Source: Straminergon stramineum
Taxonomy: Eukaryota; Streptophyta; Bryopsida; Hypnales; Calliergonaceae
Direction of reading: 5' to 3'
Assembly (NCBI GenBank): GCA_963920665.1
Contig: OY987265.1
Coordinates: forward strand, 12,777,001-12,841,000
DNA length: 64,000 nucleotides
The position numbers were made by a program, and so were the translations under genes. Shown piece by piece: positions 59,546 through 64,000 of this stretch (positions within the stretch are counted from its first letter, which is position 1; each line of letters opens with the position of its first letter). Below the pieces are notes generated by a model, which saw only the letters and a program-made list of their open reading frames with translations, did no database searches and was not told where the DNA came from.

Positions 59546-60131
59546 AAAGTTCACTTGCATGTCCAATAGGACTTGCATAAATAGCAACTCATATGGTCGC
59601 AAACTTGCAATCTTTACATATTCCATTTGCAATTACTCACTCTATCCTGAAATAAATCTAGGGTTTCCAAATCTACTTGTCCCAATTTAAATTCTGTATG
59701 GTGCAAGAAATCGCCCTCCAAAAATTGATCGACAACAATTGAAGTTAGATGGTACACCGTATAGCAAAAGGATTTGCAAATAACATTACATAGCTATTCA
59801 ATCCTTGCAAAGGCAATCAAAATGCAACCTCTAACCAACCAAAGGCAAAAAATTCAACCCATAACTATACTAAAATCACTACTAACAAATCTCTTGTTGA
59901 GAATTTCCTAGAGTTGAATCACAAGACATTGTCAGAATTGAATATAGAGGACATCAATAGATGTCATTGCACCAATGTTGCTCGAGAAATGATCAAAATA
60001 ATACCACTGAAGCAATTCCCAAAAGGGAAAAATTTGTCACTTTTAATGCTTGTTTTCAATATGCATTGTTCTACTATTTATTTCCACTCTTTCACACCTA
60101 GTGGGGTTTACTAAAAGCTACAATAACTACG

Positions 60132-60222
60132 TAATCCCCTTCAAAATGGGGACAACTCACTCATGAATCTTCTGTAGCCATTTCCAAGTAATCCCGGATT
60201 TATTTTGGGACAGAGGGAGTAT
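60132..60222. mobile_element. Short Stowaway-like MITE
   Basis: The right end 'tttattttgggacagaggga' followed by GTA reads in reverse complement as TACTCCCTCTGTCCCAAAATAAA, the well-known Stowaway terminus. The left end 'taatccccttcaaaatggg' is a weaker inverted match. At about 90 bp the copy is shorter than usual, so an internal deletion is likely. Confidence 0.5.
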
Positions 60223-60285
60223 CTAAATGTCGGTAAACTGAGTTAACAATCATGCCAATAGCAACATTATTTACTGTTTAACCCC

Positions 60286-61261
60286 TCATCACCGGAAGGG
60301 ACAAAAAGTGTCCTCAGAGTGTCTAGCAGTCAAACTCAAAGTCATGTTACTTTTGCATCCGATGTCCGAATTCAATAAAAACTTGTTGGAAAAGTTGCGC
60401 ATATTAGTCTAATTACACTGGTAAAATTTTTAGATCAATTAAATATGTACTGAGTTTTTGAGAGCTCTTTGAAGTTCACAGGTTCAATTTGAGTTCACCA
60501 CATTGCATTTTGATGACTACAACTTTGGGGGCTTGTAACATTTTCACAAAATGTTTTTCTTCAATAAACTTTGTTGTGTTTTGTTCCTCTTAAGGTCTAA
60601 TTATTTTGGTAAAATTTTCATGTCAATCCAAGTTGTTTTGAATGTTTGGGAGCAATTCAAAGTTCATAATCCAAACATTTTTGCATTATAGTGAACTTCC
60701 GCCGCTTATAACTTCTTCATATGTGGTCCATTTTCAATGATTTTTGTTGGAAAAGTTTTACATACTAGTCTAGTTTTTGTGGTTAAAATTTCATATCAAT
60801 CCAAGAGGTAATGAGTGATTGAGAAGCATTTTAGTAGAGGGAGGTTCTACCATAGATGTGATTTTTTGCTACTTTTTTCACTGTTTTTTGACATTTCAAA
60901 AAAAATTTGTAGACACAATGAGTCAATTTAATGATATTTTTTTTCACTAAAGTGTTTTTCTTTTGTTTTTGAATCACTTTGTAGTTCAAAGTTTTTTCAT
61001 TTAAGTAGGTTTAGAAATCGAATTTCACCTACAAATGTGTTTTTAAGAAAATTTCAGCATCTTTTTTCAATACTAAAACATAATAATCTTTCAATATATG
61101 CAGTCAAATGACCCCAAATTCGTTTCACACCATCTACAACATTCACACTACAAGATTGTACAATTGAGATTTTCATACTTCACTGAAATTTAGACTTACA
61201 ACACTTGAAAAGCAAAGATACTTTTACACATGTTTGGACTTCAGGTGATGAGGGGTTAAAC
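60286..61261. mobile_element. TTAA-bounded element, 976 bp, with perfect 17-bp ends
   Basis: The left end GTTTAACCCCTCATCAC (60286-60302) and right end GTGATGAGGGGTTAAAC (61245-61261) are perfect inverted repeats, with weaker pairing beyond (CCGGAAG / CCTGAAG). The TTAA-CCCC start is shared with the other TTAA-bounded elements, but the inner end sequence (TCATCACC) and the interior are different, so it is a separate family with the same end layout. The interior has about three diverged direct repeats around 'atttc.tatcaatccaag' (near 60625 and 60790). No transposase frame. Confidence 0.75.
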
Positions 61262-62335
61262 AAAAGGCTTGACAACCTTACTATTCTTGTAGTGCAATCA
61301 GTGGATGGGCAGCACGACTTTCTTCAATCAAGAGTGATTCACGATGAACATTTGGTTAGGATTTGGAAACCCAATAATCTCAACATTGCAAGATTGTATG
61401 GTAGGACTAGCAGTTGTTTTTTAATATTCTGACCGCCACTTGAATTTCAAACTTCAGCTCAGGGTGATTGCAAGAAACACCTATTGATTTGGTTGCGTTT
61501 TGTTGATGTTTTGGGGAGTCCTTTAAAATTAGAAAATTAATTTTTAAAAAATAAAATGACTAATGCATATACCTTTAAGATGAAGGTACCCATGGAAGGA
61601 ATTGCATAGAAAAATTCTCTAAGTAAGACAACTAGAAAAGTGCTAAGTCTCAATAAAATACATACCTTGATGTTTTTATTAAAGAAAAATAGTAAAAATA
61701 GGTAAATACAAAAAATAAAAACTGGAAATTTGCAACAACTCTATGAAGATGGTCATTCACCAAAAAACCCACCAAAATAATATTTTATATGTTACAAAAT
61801 GCAAGCAGAAAGAAGCTTACTTTGTAGACTTTCACACCACAAAAAATTAAATATTTTAAAAATTCCTTCCATGAGTAGCTACAAGTTTACTAGAAGACCA
61901 TCTCATCCAATTTTCAGCTCAAAATCTGTTTTGGGGGGTTCTAAATAGTACTAAAACCCTCCAAATTGGCAATTGTGACATTGAATCGGGGTCTACTTTT
62001 GGATAGTAAATTATTTTTGAAAATTATGAAAAAATTATGGAAGGTGTATGATAGTCATGAGTACCTTCCCTATAAATCTTGAGTCATTTGGAGCCAAAAC
62101 ACAAAAGTTATGGACAAAAAACAAATCAACACACACCATTTAACACAAAATAAGACAAGTGTTTCCTACAATCACCCTCTTCTATTTTACATTAATTTCT
62201 CTTTGGGGTGCGCCTCCAAGGATTTAACTGAAGACAGACCCTTCAACAAGTTCGACGAATCTTCATTAGATTAATAACTCTTCCTAGGAACACGTACTCA
62301 CAAGTACAGTTTGATCGAAGTTTCAACAAACTTAG

Positions 62336-62440
62336 TTGAATTGGAAGTTGTGAACCCCAACCCATACGATTAATACACTTTTTAGTTCAAGAAACCTTTG
62401 TTGAATTGATTGGAAGTTGTGAACCCCACCCCACCCCACC
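62336..62440. repeat. Short direct repeat pair
   Basis: 'ttgaattggaagttgtgaac' near 62336 recurs near 62401 as 'ttgaattgattggaagttgt' plus 'gaacccca', about 66 bp apart. The second is followed by a CCCCACCCCACCCC run. It is a local duplication and no gene is implied. Confidence 0.6.
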
Positions 62441-63411
62441 CCTCTCCCCAACTTTTTCACAACTGTGGAGAATTTTAGTCTTGTATGATCGATGATGTAC
62501 GAATTGAACTCCGTGACCAAACTGAAACACCTTAATTGCTGGGCTGGCTGGCAAACTCTGAATCTCAGTTGAATCTGACTTTAATTTTGACACATGATAG
62601 ATGACCGATTCGATCACGTACGTGATCGAGGACTATCTAGACTGAGGGACCTCAAGGATGTCGACGTACGTACGTACCAACTCTGCTGAAATTTCTTCAA
62701 ACTGTTCACTTGGTGTTCTTTTGGAATGTACGGTGGCATTGAAACTCTGGAGTCTGGACCAAGGTCGCCGACAAAGTAAGGTGTCAAGTTTGAAACGTTT
62801 GAAAGCTGCAATGACAGAATTGAAGGAAGCCAGACTGTCTGTTTTCTCATATTTCTTCCAGAGAGAGAGGTCGTGTTTGGTCAAAAACTTTTTTAGAACA
62901 CTCAGCGACAACGGACGAACTCATATTAGGACACAAAACTTTGGATTGACATGCTTCAGAGCAGCCTTTAAGTAGTGTTTAATAAAAACCTAATTAAATG
63001 GGAAAGGCTCAAGTAAACTGAAAAAAGTGTGAGACTAACGAATGGTTTATAGAAATAAAGAATGCATTTATTCATCCAAAAGATTCTTATATCTTTGAGC
63101 TTACTAACATGGTGATAACCTTGTCTCTTCAATTTGAAACTTCAAGTTGAATGGTAGAGGTGCAATTGAGCTCAAATTGAATGAAAGAGTCTAAACTAGC
63201 ATGTTTGATGTCAATTCTAATCATGTGGACCTTGATAAGGTCCCTCAGTGAATATTTTTATGTAAATGGTTATGGTTGAGAGACTTAGTACACAATTACA
63301 AAGTAGGGGAGAAGTTTGTAGAGTCTATAGTCACACAAATGTATCACACTTAACTACCATTTCTTATAAATATTGAAGATGGTACCTTTAGTTTGAGTTT
63401 GTATATTACAA

Positions 63412-63586
63412 CACTAAAAGAAACCCTTGTTTTTTATGATGCATTTTTTGTGACGTCCACTTGTTTTTATGTTAACAATGACATCAAACTTGACATCAAG
63501 ATGTTAGTTGTAACATCAAACATAACATAAAAACAAGTGGAGCATCACAAAAAATGTTTCATAAAAAATTTGGGTTTCTTCTAGTG
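63412..63586. mobile_element. 175-bp foldback MITE with CACTA-type ends
   Basis: The left end CACTAAAAGAAACCC and right end GGGTTTCTTCTAGTG start an inverted repeat that continues about 65 bp inward on each side, through 'ttttttgtgacgtccacttg' and 'tttttatgtta' on the left and 'taacataaaaacaagtggag' on the right. The centre also pairs ('gacatcaaacttgacatcaa'). The CACTARAAGAAA end is close to that of the 1,052-bp CACTA element at 53869. Flanks are CAA and TAA, so the 3-bp target duplication is unproven. Confidence 0.75.
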
Positions 63587-64000
63587 TAAGATGCATAGAA
63601 CTTGCGAGGTTTTTATTTAAAATAAAAAAATTCTCATGAAAAACAATACAAATCTTTTTGGAGGGAGTAGTTTGCAATATATTCCCACTTGATGATAGAA
63701 TCACCAAATTGCCACAAAATCTTAAGATGGGATCTCTCTTTCTGAATGAATGCATGGAACTTTAGATGAATAAAGGAGATTTTATTTATAATTTTTATTT
63801 TTCATCCATGACCATGGATATAAATAGCTTTGTCACATGAGTGAAGATCTCTCTCGACAATGCCCAAATTTTTTGAAATATAAATAAATTTGTTCAGAAT
63901 TTTTTAATTTAAAAAAAATTGAAACAAAAGAGCAAAGCTGAATGCTAGATTGAAAAATAATAAAGGTACATCCCACCCAAGCAAGACCCAAGACAAGCAT

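Larger units (their letters stand above)
51750..64000. other. Intergenic transposon-rich region
   Basis: No supported gene. 51.8-53.86 kb is AT-rich with no recognisable structure. From 53.87 kb onward it is a near-continuous series of DNA-transposon relics, listed separately. 61.3-62.2 kb and 63.6-64.0 kb show nothing recognisable. 62.2-62.98 kb is richer in GC and has overlapping frames on both strands (62633-62911 minus, 62658-62975 plus) with no recognisable domain; it may be an exon fragment of an unidentified gene. Confidence 0.5.

Overview
This is nuclear DNA from a green plant (streptophyte). It holds four multi-exon protein genes with GT-AG introns, two of them with plastid targeting leaders. 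One is a plastid omega-6 fatty acid desaturase and one is a kinase-less LRR receptor-like protein of plant type. The low gene density (four genes in 64 kb), large introns, AT-rich flanks and many small DNA transposons point to a medium or large genome. The desaturase has HDCGH and HNTHH boxes rather than the HDCAH-type boxes I remember for flowering plants, so a seed-free plant or streptophyte alga is my best guess; the sequence does not settle the lineage. No bacterial, organellar, rRNA, tRNA or CRISPR features were seen. Layout: 1-3.15 kb is AT-rich repeat debris. 3.2-8.8 kb (+) is a plastid-type CDP-diacylglycerol synthase gene with seven coding exons (464 aa) and a long upstream leader region that carries a tandem duplication. 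8.8-18.0 kb is intergenic, dominated by a 3.3 kb nest with about 230-bp terminal inverted repeats and a second foldback. 18.2-23.4 kb (+) is FAD6, with a TATA box, a leader exon, a leader intron and eight coding exons (429 aa). 24-36.3 kb is intergenic, with a decayed WNK-type kinase fragment and several MITE families. 36.5-41.4 kb (+) is a heavy-metal-associated (HMA) domain protein with a proline-rich, acidic tail (241 aa, three coding exons). 42-45.9 kb is intergenic with a probable LTR retrotransposon end. 46.0-50.5 kb (-) is a 997-aa LRR receptor-like protein in three coding exons. 51.7-64 kb is a transposon graveyard with a clean 1,052-bp CACTA-type element, nested MITEs and two long TTAA-bounded elements. 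How the genes relate: the first two both act on plastid glycerolipids. CDP-DAG synthase makes CDP-diacylglycerol for phosphatidylglycerol, and FAD6 desaturates acyl chains on plastid glycerolipids. Their closeness is suggestive, but about 11 kb of repeats lies between them and no shared regulation is visible. The most unusual signal is a set of elements whose ends read TTAA-CCCY...RGGG-TTAA, the layout of piggyBac-type transposons, a superfamily rarely reported from plants. Splice sites and start codons were read by eye from consensus, frame and family similarity. Repeat boundaries are approximate unless stated otherwise.
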